DNA from: Paenibacillus donghaensis
GTDB lineage: Bacteria > Bacillota > Bacilli > Paenibacillales > Paenibacillaceae
Assembly: GCF_002192415.1 (NCBI RefSeq)
Contig: NZ_CP021780.1
Coordinates: 558,001-622,000 of the forward strand
Direction of reading: 5' to 3'
DNA: 64,000 nt
A program made the translations under genes and the position numbers. The notes below the pieces were generated by a model. It was not told the DNA's origin. It ran no database searches and was given only the letters and a program-made list of their open reading frames with translations. Positions 45,447-55,785 of the stretch are shown here, piece after piece (position 1 is the first letter of the stretch; each line of letters begins with the position of its first letter).

Positions 45447-45742
45447 TGAAAACTGAATTTCTTCTGATAGCTATAGCATTTGTGGTTGCCGCCCTCACCC
45501 CATTGCTTTTGAAACGAAGAAAACGTATAAAATCGGGGCTTCCTGAAGCCGACGAGCGAGTCCAACAGCGGTTTCAAAAAAATACAATAGGAATTATAAG
45601 TGTATTTGGAATAATCGGTGTGATTTCGTTGGGGGTATTCACCGCTATGGGGAATGATTTCATCAACCTTAATTACATCTGGCTTTTCTTATTAGCGCTT
45701 ATGCTTTCCTTGAGCATCGGAGCATTTATATCAAAAAGATAG
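45443..45742 (+). CDS. Small membrane protein paired with the XRE regulator
   Basis: A 99-residue protein with three hydrophobic helices (about 5-22, 46-66, 74-93) and a basic loop KRRKRIKSG. Such proteins commonly follow YgzD-like XRE genes; their role is not established. AAGGAGG precedes the ATG. No enzymatic motif is seen. Confidence 0.8.
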   Translation: MMKTEFLLIAIAFVVAALTPLLLKRRKRIKSGLPEADERVQQRFQKNTIGIISVFGIIGVISLGVFTAMGNDFINLNYIWLFLLALMLSLSIGAFISKR

Positions 45743-46043
45743 AACAGAATAAATCCATAGCCGATGAGCACCCCAAAGTAGCGATAACTGCATAAATCAC
45801 TGCCCAGCCAAGTCCTGGAAGCCCTCCCGCTAGAGCGGCTAAGGCACAAAGTTCAGCCATACCATAACCACCCATCAGTCCACACATCGTTCCCACGTAT
45901 TCACGACAGCTAGCCTGAATAGAGACATCACCAGATGCCTTGTCTTGGACTCCGGTCAACTGTCCCAATTAGATATCCTTCACATTGATTTCTTTATTTG
46001 TAGTCAAATCGATTGCCTTACCTTCAGCTGTAATTTTAAATTG
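45726..46043 (-). pseudogene. Halocin C8-like bacteriocin precursor, interrupted
   Basis: On the minus strand the frame reads FKITAEGKAIDLTTNKEINV, KDI, a TAA stop (about 45969-45971), then LGQLTGVQDKASGDVSIQAS, CREYVGTMCGLMGGYGMAEL, CALAALAGG, and ends GCSSAMDLFC plus six residues. The Cys spacing (C-x7-C, a later C, then GC-x6-C) and the Gly-rich hydrophobic core recall the halocin C8-like bacteriocin domain found in some Firmicutes. The in-frame stop, a second stop upstream (about 46047) and the lack of a leader make it a probable pseudogene; the 80-residue downstream part could still start from TTG 45968. Its 3' end overlaps that of the convergent membrane-protein gene. Confidence 0.4.
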
Positions 46044-46101
46044 TTTTTAAATCCTTGATATTTGACGCGTTAATCCCTAATCAAACAGTGATTTGATTGG
46101 A

Positions 46102-46135
46102 CGTAAAAAAGAGCAGGGGCGTAAAACTTCTGCTC
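46102..46135 (-). terminator. Minus-strand terminator left of the tRNA fragment
   Basis: Read on the minus strand, GAGCAG (46135-46130) pairs with CTGCTC (46116-46111), followed by TTTTTT. It would stop transcription coming leftwards from the integrase. Confidence 0.55.
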
Positions 46136-46214
46136 AAATCTTTGTGCTAACATTTTTGCTAACATGGCTGCATATACAAATTTCTGAACGCAGAGACTAT
46201 AGAACACAAAAGGT

Positions 46215-46244
46215 GCCTTTAACCCGCATGGTTAAAGGCTTTAT
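46215..46244. terminator. Hairpin left of the tRNA fragment
   Basis: GCCTTTAACC (46215-46224) pairs with GGTTAAAGGC (46230-46239), then TTTAT. It is a perfect 10-bp stem with a 5-nt loop. Confidence 0.6.
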
Positions 46245-46289
46245 GCTCGAACTTCCCATAGCGTAGAAAAGGGTCTACGAAGACCATTT

Positions 46290-46348
46290 CAGGACTTAAA
46301 ATCCTGCGGTACGTGAGTACCGTACGGGTTCGACCCCCGTCCTCGGCA
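46290..46348 (+). tRNA. 3' fragment of tRNA-Leu(UAA), probable attachment site
   Basis: The anticodon stem-loop CAGGA CTTAAAA TCCTG gives anticodon UAA. It is followed by a long variable arm (CGGTACGTGAGTACCG), a T-arm (ACGGGTTCGACCCCCGT) and the 3' acceptor strand CCTCGGCA. The acceptor 5' strand and D-arm expected upstream are missing; the bases before 46290 do not pair with the acceptor. A tRNA 3' end without its 5' half, 170 bp from an integrase gene, is the usual signature of an att site for a tyrosine-recombinase element. Confidence 0.8.
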
Positions 46349-46401
46349 TCCTTGATTTATAAGGGTTTTTTCCGAAAAACCTTGGTTTTTGAAACAACTT
46401 G

Positions 46402-46429
46402 GGAGAGAACTTTTTATCGAGTTCTCTCC
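46402..46429. other. Hairpin between tRNA fragment and integrase
   Basis: GGAGAGAACT (46402-46411) pairs with AGTTCTCTCC (46420-46429), and AGTTCTCTCCTTTTT repeats just after (46433-46446), so either copy can pair with the left arm. It may be a terminator or part of the recombination region. Confidence 0.5.
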
Positions 46430-46469
46430 TGCAGTTCTCTCCTTTTTCCGAAGGAAAGAACGAGGAGGA

Positions 46470-46517
46470 GATCGCATGACTCTCATGAAATATTGAGGGT
46501 AGTGCGATCTTTTTTTA
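46470..46517 (+). terminator. Terminator-like hairpin at the integrase 3' end
   Basis: AGATCGCA (46470-46477) pairs with TGCGATCT (46503-46510), followed by TTTTTTTA. Oriented for plus-strand transcription reading from the tRNA side toward the integrase. Confidence 0.6.
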
Positions 46518-47730
46518 TTAAAAGACCAAAACACCGCTCATTGTTGATGCCGAAGATACTTTGGAGCTGTACTCTAGATGAGAATAAATGTTGGCTGTTG
46601 TAGAATAGTTGCTGTGTCCCAGCCATTCCTGAATTTCTTTCATACTGACTCCATTGGCGAGTAGGAGGCTTGCACAACTATGACGCAGGTCGTGATAACG
46701 AATATGACGAAGACCATTTTTTTTAAGAGTTCTAGTGAAGTTTTGTGTGATATAGCCCGGTTTAATTCGTTGTCCCAACTTATCCAGATAGATATACTCC
46801 TCGTAATCTGTGCAGTAGGATTTACCACATATGGCTTTATTGAGAGCTTGAAGCTCACGAATACGCAGCAGTAAATCCTCAAAAGCTGGCACAAGAGGTA
46901 AGGTGCGGCGGCTCGGTTTGTTTTTAGCGCGGTCCTTTTCAATGATGTATTCTTGACCTTCAAAATAAACCGGAGTTACAGTGTGCCTAATACTAATTGT
47001 TTTGTTTTCAAAATTTATAGCTGTCCATTTCAATCCAACCACTTCACTTCGCCGCAATCCATAAAAAGCGGCAAGAATGACTGCTAGCTCTATCAGTTCG
47101 CCCTTAACTTTTTCAAACAGAATATTAGTCTCCTGCTTGTTGTAAAAACTGCCTACAAAATCATTTTTCTTTGGTCTTTCAATCTTATCTGCCGGATTAG
47201 TGTTAATTAAATCATTTTTGAGAGCATGTGTTAACGCTTTGCGAATATTAGCGTGATAATGGAGAACCGTGTTGGTTGTCACTCCATTTTCTTCAAGCTC
47301 ATACTGATAGTAATCTTGAATGTGACATGGTAATAGCTCTTTGAGGAACAGCCCTTTTTCTTCAAAGTAAGGTACAACATGATTAGTAATGACGTTGTGA
47401 TACGAAGCGTAAGTGATAAATTCAACCTGGTGTTTCATCATTGCTAGCCACTGAAGCATGAAGACAGAAAATAGGGGTCCTTGATCGACTGGCTCTTCAG
47501 ATGACATTTCTTCGATAACTTCTTCAACTATTGGTTCTTCCTCAGTAGCATTTAAAAGAAGAGTAAATTCCCTCCTTGTCTCTAATAGCAATGCTTCTGC
47601 TCTTTTTTTGTTTCCTTTTACCGTAAGGCCAGTAGGAATCCATTTTGGTTTTCTCTTACCTTCTTCATCCTTGCAATTCAGGACGATATAAAAAAGATCT
47701 TTTTTTTTCTTGTAGGTGGCCTGCTACCAT
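46518..47730 (-). pseudogene. Tyrosine-type site-specific integrase, frameshifted near its start
   Basis: The 357-codon frame 46518-47591 contains the C-terminal catalytic domain (GLRRSEVVGL with the first Arg; HDLRHSCASLLLANG; WLGHSNYSTTANIYSHL with the Tyr nucleophile) and a core-binding domain. The true start appears to be the ATG at 47730 (AAGGAGG 8 nt upstream), giving MVAGHLQEKK, but the A9 run complementary to 47700-47708 throws the frame off. With one more A it continues DLFYIVLNCKDEEGKRKPKW into the main frame, an Arm-DNA-binding domain. It would catalyse integration at the tRNA-Leu fragment beside it. Real mutation and sequencing error are both possible. Confidence 0.85.
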
Positions 47731-47804
47731 GAATACTCCTCCTTCATAGCCCGCATTGCTCCTACCATTGACGTATTAATTATAACACGAATGGAAGAAA
47801 TGGT

Positions 47805-48074
47805 TCAATGCGGTAAAGCGTCGAAGTGAGAGCGGTCGAAATTGAGAGTGAACAAATTAAGATACAAAAGGATATTTATTTTTGGGATTTTATAAATCCG
47901 ACCAATTTTACAATGACTAATTTTATCCTCTTGCAGTAATTTATAAGCAGTCTTGTTGCTTATGCCTCCAAGCATTTCACACATTTCAGTAATATTGACT
48001 ACGTCAGGATAGTTTTGAAACAAAAGATCATACGCGTCTTGTTGATTGATTGCTACAAGTGGAGATTGATACAT
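47805..48074 (-). CDS. Excisionase-like helix-turn-helix protein
   Basis: An 89-residue protein with a MerR-like winged helix of the excisionase family (VVNITEMCEMLGGISNKTAY and KLLQEDKISHCKIGRIYKIP). GGAGG precedes the ATG by 8 nt. It lies directly upstream of the integrase on the same strand, as expected for a directionality factor. No further element genes can be recognised to its right. Confidence 0.8.
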   Translation of the reverse strand: MYQSPLVAINQQDAYDLLFQNYPDVVNITEMCEMLGGISNKTAYKLLQEDKISHCKIGRIYKIPKINILLYLNLFTLNFDRSHFDALPH

Positions 48075-48834
48075 ATTCTAACCTCCACTTCTTAAGTTGT
48101 ACAAAAGTACAATCACTTGAATGAATGGTTATACTGAAACTTAATTGCATTGAAATAAATGGTGCTGCTTTGTTAATAGAAGAATATCTCAAACTGTCGT
48201 TGGTGAGTCGACATCATAGCTCTGATCTTCTACAGAGACTCCCCCTCATCCGAGCGAGCTGCCCCCAATACCATTACGTTGGCCAGGCAGAAGTATCATT
48301 ATCCCTCTTGCAGATCTTTGCGATTCCATTTACCAAGATGGATACAAGCCGGAGTTGGATCGCTCAAACTCATTTTTGATCTTTCAGATCTAGATGGGTC
48401 ATCTTGGCATCTCTGCTTGGTCGCTTTCCATTTTCACGGATACAAGAGAAAAGTATTTGAGATAAGTTAATATGAATTTGTCAAAGATCGCAAATTATGA
48501 AGGACAGATTAAAATTTACTTTTGTATCCTTCAATTAATAAATGACAAAGTATATAAATAAAGCAACTGAATTGCCAAAAAAAATAGATTTACTCTTTCT
48601 CTTTCAAATAACGAGTGAGATCAAAGCGTCTTACCACTAGAATAAATTCCAATATTAATTGTTGTTTGCAATCTTCACTGTATATACCGTTATGCCAGGA
48701 TAACTTGTAAATTAATCCTTCTTTTAATCAACTCGGCTTCTGCCTGTTTGTCACCTTTTTGTGACAGCTTAATATATAGTGTCTCTCTCAATCACAGTAG
48801 GAAAAATACTAAGAAACTTTTGTAGATTATGGCC
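48075..48834. other. Gene-free stretch, probably decayed element DNA
   Basis: No frame here gives recognisable protein and none has a good ribosome binding site. The GC-richer patch 48190-48420 contrasts with AT-rich flanks and may be an unrecognised remnant. The integrated element therefore has no visible cargo on this side. Confidence 0.5.
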
Positions 48835-48865
48835 TTGACTTGGAGTTAACTCCAGAGGATAGACT
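48835..48865 (+). promoter_or_regulatory. MerR-type promoter of the aldo/keto reductase
   Basis: TTGACT (48835-48840) and TAGACT (48860-48865) are separated by 19 bp. The spacer holds the dyad GGAGTTAACTCC (48842-48853). A 19-bp spacer with a dyad between -35 and -10 is the hallmark of MerR-activated promoters. A MerR gene remnant follows the reductase. A 7-bp hairpin (48932-48938 with 48954-48960) lies in the leader. Confidence 0.8.
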
Positions 48866-49007
48866 ATGAAATATGTAGGGACTTCAAGCGTTAGTACAAT
48901 AAAGCTATATCGCCTTAAAGGTGTGGTTACTGTACTGTCTGCGAAGCGTAGGAACAGTACACGTTTGAAGAAGCATTAGATGATAAAGTCAAAGGAGCGA
49001 ATAGAAG

Positions 49008-49988
49008 ATGGAGTATGTTAAGTTGGGGAATACCGGACTGGACGTATCAAGACTATGCATCGGCTGTATGAGTTTTGGTGTTGCTGAGAATTGGGACCAT
49101 CCATGGGTTCTTGATGAGAAAAGCAGTCGTCCTATAATCAAGAAAGCACTTGATGCCGGAATCAATTTTTTTGATACGGCAAATATGTATTCCGTTGGAT
49201 CAAGCGAAGAAATTGTTGGACGGGCACTCAAGGATTATGCAAACCGGGATGAGTTGGTTATCGCGACAAAGGTTCGTTTTCCCATGCGAAAAGGCCCCAA
49301 TGCCGCTGGTCTTTCCCGTAAGGCAATCATGACGGAGATCGACAACAGTCTACGGCGTTTGGGAACAGATTATGTTGATTTATACCAGATTCATCGTTGG
49401 GATTATGGAACACCGATTGAGGAGACGATGGAGGCGCTTCATGATGTGGTGAAGGCGGGTAAAGTGAGATACATTGGTGCCTCAGCTATGTATGCCTGGC
49501 AGTTTTTGAAGGCACAGCATGTTGCGGAGAAAAACGGCTGGACACGATTTGTATCGATGCAGAATCATTACAACCTCATGTATCGTGAGGAGGAACGAGA
49601 GATGCTTCCTCTTTGCCAAGCCGATGGAATCGCTGTATTGCCCTACAGTCCGCTTGCAAAGGGTCGCTTGACGCGGGATTGGAGTACAACGACACCGCGT
49701 GCCGAAACGGACAAGGTTCAGAAGACCCAGTATGGTCCCTATGAGGAGGCCGATCGTTTAGTGGTGGAGAGAGTTGCGTCCTTAGCGGAACAGCGTGGAA
49801 TACCTCGTGCTCAAGTCGCCCTTGCTTGGATTCTACAGAAGGAGCCGGTTACGTCTCCGATTATTGGCGCCACGAAGATTTCTCATCTCGAGGATGCGAT
49901 ATCTGCTTTGTCGATTAAATTATCACATGAAGATATGGCATATCTGGAAGAGCCCTATGTTGCTCATCCCTATATCGGTTTTCAGTAA
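49008..49988 (+). CDS. Aldo/keto reductase
   Basis: A 326-residue NADPH-dependent oxidoreductase with a TIM-barrel fold. The catalytic tetrad is visible: Asp56 (FFDTANMY), Tyr61, Lys88 (ATKVRF) and His129 (YQIHRWD). The C-terminal coenzyme region SPIIGATKISHLEDA is intact. It resembles the YajO/YhdN-type reductases that detoxify aldehydes. AAGGAG lies about 12 nt before the ATG. The MerR-type promoter upstream suggests induction by an electrophile such as an aldehyde. Confidence 0.93.
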   Translation: MEYVKLGNTGLDVSRLCIGCMSFGVAENWDHPWVLDEKSSRPIIKKALDAGINFFDTANMYSVGSSEEIVGRALKDYANRDELVIATKVRFPMRKGPNAAGLSRKAIMTEIDNSLRRLGTDYVDLYQIHRWDYGTPIEETMEALHDVVKAGKVRYIGASAMYAWQFLKAQHVAEKNGWTRFVSMQNHYNLMYREEEREMLPLCQADGIAVLPYSPLAKGRLTRDWSTTTPRAETDKVQKTQYGPYEEADRLVVERVASLAEQRGIPRAQVALAWILQKEPVTSPIIGATKISHLEDAISALSIKLSHEDMAYLEEPYVAHPYIGFQ

Positions 49989-50016
49989 AAGGATAAAAAT
50001 GATAAGTAATATGTCG

Positions 50017-50166
50017 ATGACAATTACCTAAGGTAGTGAAAAAAAATCTTTACAGGACATACTCCGTTATTATGAACGTATTGGTTTTATTCCCCCTGTA
50101 AGTCGGAATAAAACACAGAATTTAATGTTAAACACAAGAGGACTGTACAAATGGCTTGTTTTTTAA
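50017..50166 (+). pseudogene. MerR-family regulator remnant
   Basis: The frame reads MTIT, a TAA stop, then GSEKKSLQDILRYYERIGFI and PPVSRNKTQN, which is the N-terminal helix-turn-helix of a MerR activator. After 50124 homology ends. The effector domain is missing. It lies 28 bp after the reductase and would have regulated the 19-bp-spacer promoter at 48835. Confidence 0.8.
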
Positions 50167-50225
50167 GGGCAAGCGGCACATCATTTTGAAAAACCGTTAT
50201 GGACAATTCTAGAATGATATTTCAA

Positions 50226-50264
50226 AAAATAGGGTTGAGGAGGTAATTTCTCGACTCTATTTTT
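50226..50264 (+). terminator. Terminator downstream of the reductase/MerR unit
   Basis: AAAATAGGGTTGAG (50226-50239) pairs with CTCGACTCTATTTT (12 of 14 pairs), followed by TTTTGTTTT. Confidence 0.75.
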
Positions 50265-50475
50265 GTTTTCAAGATTTACCGCAAACCTAATTCAGCTATA
50301 AACGAATCAAATAGGTTTTTACTAACAGATTCCCAGTTCTTCTCCTAATACGTTATGTGAAACGAGCTTGTTAATCTTGAACCACTATTCGACCGATCCA
50401 ACATATGCAGAGGCAACAAAGCTGACGACCAAATCTTCATGGGTAGTAGGTGTTAAACCAATTTTTTGATCCGGC

Positions 50476-50830
50476 GTGCCCATAGGCACGCATTATCTAG
50501 TTGGTGAAAGACCAACCAAATGAGGGGCCAAGCCACCTTTGTAGCTAAGATGCCTGCACATGGCGAAATTCGTGTGTAGAAGCGCATCGACGAAAGTACT
50601 GGTCCGAGACTGGGCGAGCAACAATCCAGGCCGCAACATCAAGTGAATCCTGCTGCGTCGTCAAAAAGGCCCTGTGAAGGGGAAAAGAGGGCGCCGAGTC
50701 TCGCGGATATAGACGAAGGCAGGAAACTGTGCAAAACTTGGAGCAGCAGGGAAGAACCATCCGGCGTATAGGGAACGGCATGGAATGAAAGATAATGCAT
50801 TGAACTGGGGAGACCCTCCACCACACGGGA
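50476..50830 (+). ncRNA. 5' part of a group II intron RNA (truncated)
   Basis: Starts GTGCCCATAGGCACGC and continues with conserved intron segments: CTAGTTGGTGAAAGACCAAC, GTGTGTAGAAGCGCATCGAC, GGTCCGAGAC, AACATCAAGTGAATCCTGCT, AAGGCCCTGTGAAGGGGAAA and GGAACGGCATGGAATG. These are domain I and neighbouring structures of bacterial group II introns. The reverse transcriptase ORF and domains V-VI are absent after 50830. The minus-strand open frames here are shadows. The flanks 50265-50475 and 50831-51115 show nothing recognisable. Confidence 0.8.
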
Positions 50831-51119
50831 TTTTTTTAGGAATCTGTAAAAAGGCGCTCTATAAGACTAAAAGACGAAGCCATTCCACATTCTCCGCGAA
50901 CGATCTCGATCGCATTCTCGGCTGTGCTAACTCTAGAAATCACTTCTTATCCGTTCGATAATAATTAATTGCTCAGTTACATAAGGGCTAAATTAACTAA
51001 TTGTAGACGATACTTTTTAGATAATAGAGCCAATTTGCCAGTGGTAGCGGTCCTTTGAGTTTAGAGAATGGGTAGATTAGCTCTATATCCGTGTAGAAAA
51101 GTAAGCAGCAGGTATTGGA

Positions 51120-51199
51120 ACTCTTGGATGAACGAAATCTCTTCCGGTAAAAGCGTCGGACTGAGGAACGTCCTTAAGCTAAAACTAAATATAGAATAA
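51120..51199 (+). pseudogene. Possible C-terminal shard of a histidine kinase
   Basis: The frame reads NEISSGKSVGLRNVLKLKLN then a stop. The VGLRNV element resembles the last ATP-lid motif of YesM-type kinases (GIGLRNV-x-RL). It is only about 20 residues long, so the match could be chance. Confidence 0.3.
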
Positions 51200-51270
51200 T
51201 AAGGGATTAATACCAGTATATAGTTGAAGAAAAACTTTTCGTTTCATTCTATTTCGAGTTTTTTAGGGTT

Positions 51271-51284
51271 TGAAATCGTTTTCG
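51271..51284 (+). promoter_or_regulatory. Candidate CcpA (cre) site
   Basis: TGAAATCGTTTTCG matches the cre consensus TGWAANCGNTNWCA at 13 of 14 positions. It lies about 140 bp before the PTS start, so catabolite repression of the beta-glucoside operon is likely. A further imperfect dyad (GAAATCG...GCTATTTC) spans 51272-51298. Confidence 0.65.
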
Positions 51285-51417
51285 AGAAACGCTATTTCAA
51301 TATATCGATGTACCTTGAACGCGCTTACTTTTATTGCTAAGGTATACCTGTAATCTTAAGAGTCCTAAGCAACTAGACGGTATCTCTGTAAATCTTAAAG
51401 CAAAGAAGGGGAAATGT

Positions 51418-53298
51418 ATGAGTAAAAAGTATGAAACACTTGCCCAGCAAATTATTGAAAAGGTAGGTGGCGAGAAGAATGTCTCATCATTAAGTCATTG
51501 TCAAACAAGACTGCGTTTTATTCTAAACGATGATAAAAAAGCGGATAAAGATGGCATGAAAAAGCTAGAAGGTGTTGCAAATGTTATTGAAAGTGGTGGA
51601 CAATTTCAAGTAATTGTCGGTACGCACGTGGAGGAGGTCCATGAAGAGATCATCAAACATTCAAGTATCTCGAATAATGAAGAAGCACCAGCAGCAGAAA
51701 CGAAGAAACCCAATGCTTTAAATCGGGTTATCGATTTTATATCAGCTACGTTCAGTCCGGTTATTCCGGCCATTACTGGCGCGGGAATGATTAAGGCATT
51801 TCTGGCCTTGCTGCTTTTATTTGATTTAATTTCCAAGGAATCACAAACATATTACATTATAAATTTCATGGCTGATGCAGTGTTCTACTTTCTACCATTT
51901 TTCCTTGCTTACAGTGGAGCTCAGAAACTGAAAGCCAGTCCATTTTTAGCAATGTTTTTAGCAGGAATTCTCTTGCATCCGAGCTTTATCCAATTAAAGA
52001 CAGACGGGGATGATGTACATTTATTCGGTCTGCCAGTCCGGCTCGTAACCTATAGTTCCTCGGTTATTCCAATATTATTAATTGTGTTTTTCCAGTCTTA
52101 TATAGAACGTTTTTTAAAAAAGATCATTCCGAATGCGATAAAAATTATTTTTATTCCTATGTTTACAATTTTAATTACTGGAACGTTAGCTTTAACAATT
52201 ATTGGTCCGCTAGGTTCGTATATTGGAGATTATATTGCGATTGGATTTGATTGGTTAGCGAGCTATGGCAATTGGATGGTAATCATCATAGTTGCAACAC
52301 TATGGCCGATCTTAGTAATGTTCGGTATCCATTATAGTATTTCACCACTGAGTCAAATGCAATTGGCTACAACCGGACTAGAAAATATTATTGGCCCAGG
52401 AGCACTCCTTTCCAATATCTCTCAAGGTGTAGCTGCACTTATAGTTAGTTTCAAAGTGAAAAATTCTGCTCAAAAACAAATTGCTACCTCAACAGGGATA
52501 ACTGCATTAATGGGAGTAACTGAACCCGCTCTCTATGGTATCAATTTACCCAAACGTTATCCTCTGGTCGCAGCGATGATTGGTAGTGCATGTGGCGGTG
52601 TGTATGCAGGTTTTACAAATGTTTTCCGCTATGCAACAGGAGCCTCAGGAATTCCAGCGATTCCTCTTTATATAGGCGAGAATATCTGGAATTTATACAA
52701 TATTTTAATTGCTTTAGTCATCACGATTGCAGTAACAGCGATATTAACTTACATCCTCTCCATTAAATATGAAAAGAATGCTGAAGCACAGGCGACGGCA
52801 TCTGTTGTTGCCAAAAAGACGGATCAAATGCAGCCTGCACTCCAAGACAGTTTAATAACAAGTCCGTTAAAAGGAGCGCTGGTGCCGCTTACCGATATTG
52901 TGGATGAAGCTTTTTCTTCAGAAGCTTTAGGTAAAGGAATTGCTATTGAACCAAGTGAGGGCAAAGTTGTGGCACCGTTTAACGGAACCATTACAGCCGT
53001 TGCTCGGACAAAACATGCTATTGGAATTCAATCAGATGATGGAGTTGAAGTCTTAATTCATGTAGGCATAAACACAGTGAAGTTAAAAGGTGCGCATTTT
53101 GAGACTTTTGTTGAAGAAGGCCAAAAAGTAACACTCGGTCAGCAATTGCTTTTATTCGATGTTGCTAAAATCAAAGAAGCAGGCTTTATCACTCAAGTAC
53201 CCGTAATTGTGACTAACACGACGGATTATTCCAGTGTGACAGTAACAACAAACACATCTGTAGATTTTAATGATTCACTAATAACAGTAATAAAATAA
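51418..53298 (+). CDS. Beta-glucoside-specific PTS enzyme IIBCA
   Basis: A 626-residue membrane protein. The IIB domain is residues 1-90 with the phospho-Cys28 in SLSHCQTRLRF. The IIC channel with about ten helices covers 115-460 (contains GVTEPALYGINLP). IIA follows at about 480-626, with the phospho-His in VEVLIHVGINTVKL. It imports and phosphorylates beta-glucosides such as cellobiose, salicin or arbutin. The frame is open to 51334, but AGAAGGGGA fits the ATG at 51418. It heads an operon with the GH1 hydrolase (27 nt later) and RpiR regulator. Confidence 0.93.
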   Translation: MSKKYETLAQQIIEKVGGEKNVSSLSHCQTRLRFILNDDKKADKDGMKKLEGVANVIESGGQFQVIVGTHVEEVHEEIIKHSSISNNEEAPAAETKKPNALNRVIDFISATFSPVIPAITGAGMIKAFLALLLLFDLISKESQTYYIINFMADAVFYFLPFFLAYSGAQKLKASPFLAMFLAGILLHPSFIQLKTDGDDVHLFGLPVRLVTYSSSVIPILLIVFFQSYIERFLKKIIPNAIKIIFIPMFTILITGTLALTIIGPLGSYIGDYIAIGFDWLASYGNWMVIIIVATLWPILVMFGIHYSISPLSQMQLATTGLENIIGPGALLSNISQGVAALIVSFKVKNSAQKQIATSTGITALMGVTEPALYGINLPKRYPLVAAMIGSACGGVYAGFTNVFRYATGASGIPAIPLYIGENIWNLYNILIALVITIAVTAILTYILSIKYEKNAEAQATASVVAKKTDQMQPALQDSLITSPLKGALVPLTDIVDEAFSSEALGKGIAIEPSEGKVVAPFNGTITAVARTKHAIGIQSDDGVEVLIHVGINTVKLKGAHFETFVEEGQKVTLGQQLLLFDVAKIKEAGFITQVPVIVTNTTDYSSVTVTTNTSVDFNDSLITVIK

Positions 53299-53319
53299 TA
53301 TAAAGATAAAATGGAGTGA

Positions 53320-54753
<1,434 letters not shown>

Positions 54754-54814
54754 CTTTTCATTGTAAAATATACATCAAACTATGTTATATTTCACTAAAG
54801 GGTGTGATAAGTTG

Positions 54815-55705
54815 ATGTATCTTTTTCAACAAATAGAAGAAGTTGTCTTACAATATAATGATACCAGAAGAGCCATAGGCGAATTTGTACTCAAGGAAAA
54901 ATCGAATTTACGTCAATTGAGTATGAATGAAGTAGCAAAAAGGACGTATACATCGAAAGCAACTTTAGTGCGGTTTGCTCAGACAATTGGGTATTCTGGC
55001 TGGCGTGAATTTATTTCGGCATTTATGGAGGAAGTGTTGTATGAGGAGCGGTCTCATGCAGAAATAGATCCGAATTTCCCATTTAATGAACAAGATTCCT
55101 ACGAAATGATTGCAAATAATATCGGAGTTCTGCAAGCCGAAAGTATAAAAGATACAATCAATCTTCTCGATGTAAATATGCTGAATCAAGCAGTGGGGAT
55201 TATGACCAAATCCAAGGCAATCACGTTATTTTGTATAAGTCCCTATATTTATTTGGCGGAAGTTTTCCGGCGTAAAATGTTAACCATCGGGGAGATTGTT
55301 GAAATTGCTAATCCACTTGAGGCAAGCATCTCAACACAAGTGTTAACAGAAAATGATTGCGCAATCGTAATCTCTTATTCTGGAAATAATGAAATTCTGG
55401 AGCCCATTGTCCACATAAGTGCGCTAAAAAAACGTGGTGTTCAGATCATTGGTATTACCAGTGGAGGGGATAACTATATCAGAAAAAATGTTGATTGTGC
55501 GTTGACGATGTCCTCCAGAGAAAGGCTATACAGTAAGATATCTAATTTCGCAACAGAAGAGTCAGTTCACTTTCTCCTGAATGTTTTGTTTTCCTGTTAC
55601 TTTAAGCAAAATTATAAGGTGAATATTGAGCATAAAATCTTTAATTCGAAGGAAATAGAACGTCAAAGATTTTCAACTCTCAATAACATCAATGAGAATC
55701 CTTAG
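54815..55705 (+). CDS. MurR/RpiR-family regulator
   Basis: A 296-residue regulator: N-terminal HTH_6 (SMNEVAKRTYTSKATLVRFA) and a C-terminal SIS sugar-phosphate-binding domain (CAIVISYSGNNEILEPIVHI). It probably senses a phosphorylated sugar from the PTS and controls this operon. The start may be ATG 54815 or TTG 54812, since AAAGGGTG is 7 nt from the TTG; the ATG at 54782 has no ribosome binding site. A terminator follows. Confidence 0.9.
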   Translation: MYLFQQIEEVVLQYNDTRRAIGEFVLKEKSNLRQLSMNEVAKRTYTSKATLVRFAQTIGYSGWREFISAFMEEVLYEERSHAEIDPNFPFNEQDSYEMIANNIGVLQAESIKDTINLLDVNMLNQAVGIMTKSKAITLFCISPYIYLAEVFRRKMLTIGEIVEIANPLEASISTQVLTENDCAIVISYSGNNEILEPIVHISALKKRGVQIIGITSGGDNYIRKNVDCALTMSSRERLYSKISNFATEESVHFLLNVLFSCYFKQNYKVNIEHKIFNSKEIERQRFSTLNNINENP

Positions 55706-55719
55706 TTCTCAAAAGGTAA

Positions 55720-55764
55720 AATAACCAGTTGTCATAATCCAACGGCAACTGGTTATTTATTTTG
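55720..55764 (+). terminator. Terminator of the beta-glucoside operon
   Basis: AATAACCAGTTG (55720-55731) pairs with CAACTGGTTATT (55746-55757), followed by TATTTTG. Confidence 0.85.
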
Positions 55765-55785
55765 CTTTAATCAAATTTAACCCAT

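Noticed and set aside
48125..48470. Two short plus-strand ORFs downstream of the excisionase gene
   Set aside because: Neither has a ribosome binding site or recognisable motif; no protein family could be assigned on either strand.
50545..50826. 93-codon minus-strand ORF
   Set aside because: It is antisense to conserved group II intron structure; no family match.
51334..51417. Upstream extension of the PTS protein
   Set aside because: No ribosome binding site before 51334; AGAAGGGGA and the normal IIB N-terminus support the ATG at 51418.
51200..51417. BglG/LicT-type RAT antiterminator in the PTS leader
   Set aside because: No convincing RAT sequence or overlapping terminator was found; only a cre-like site and an imperfect dyad.
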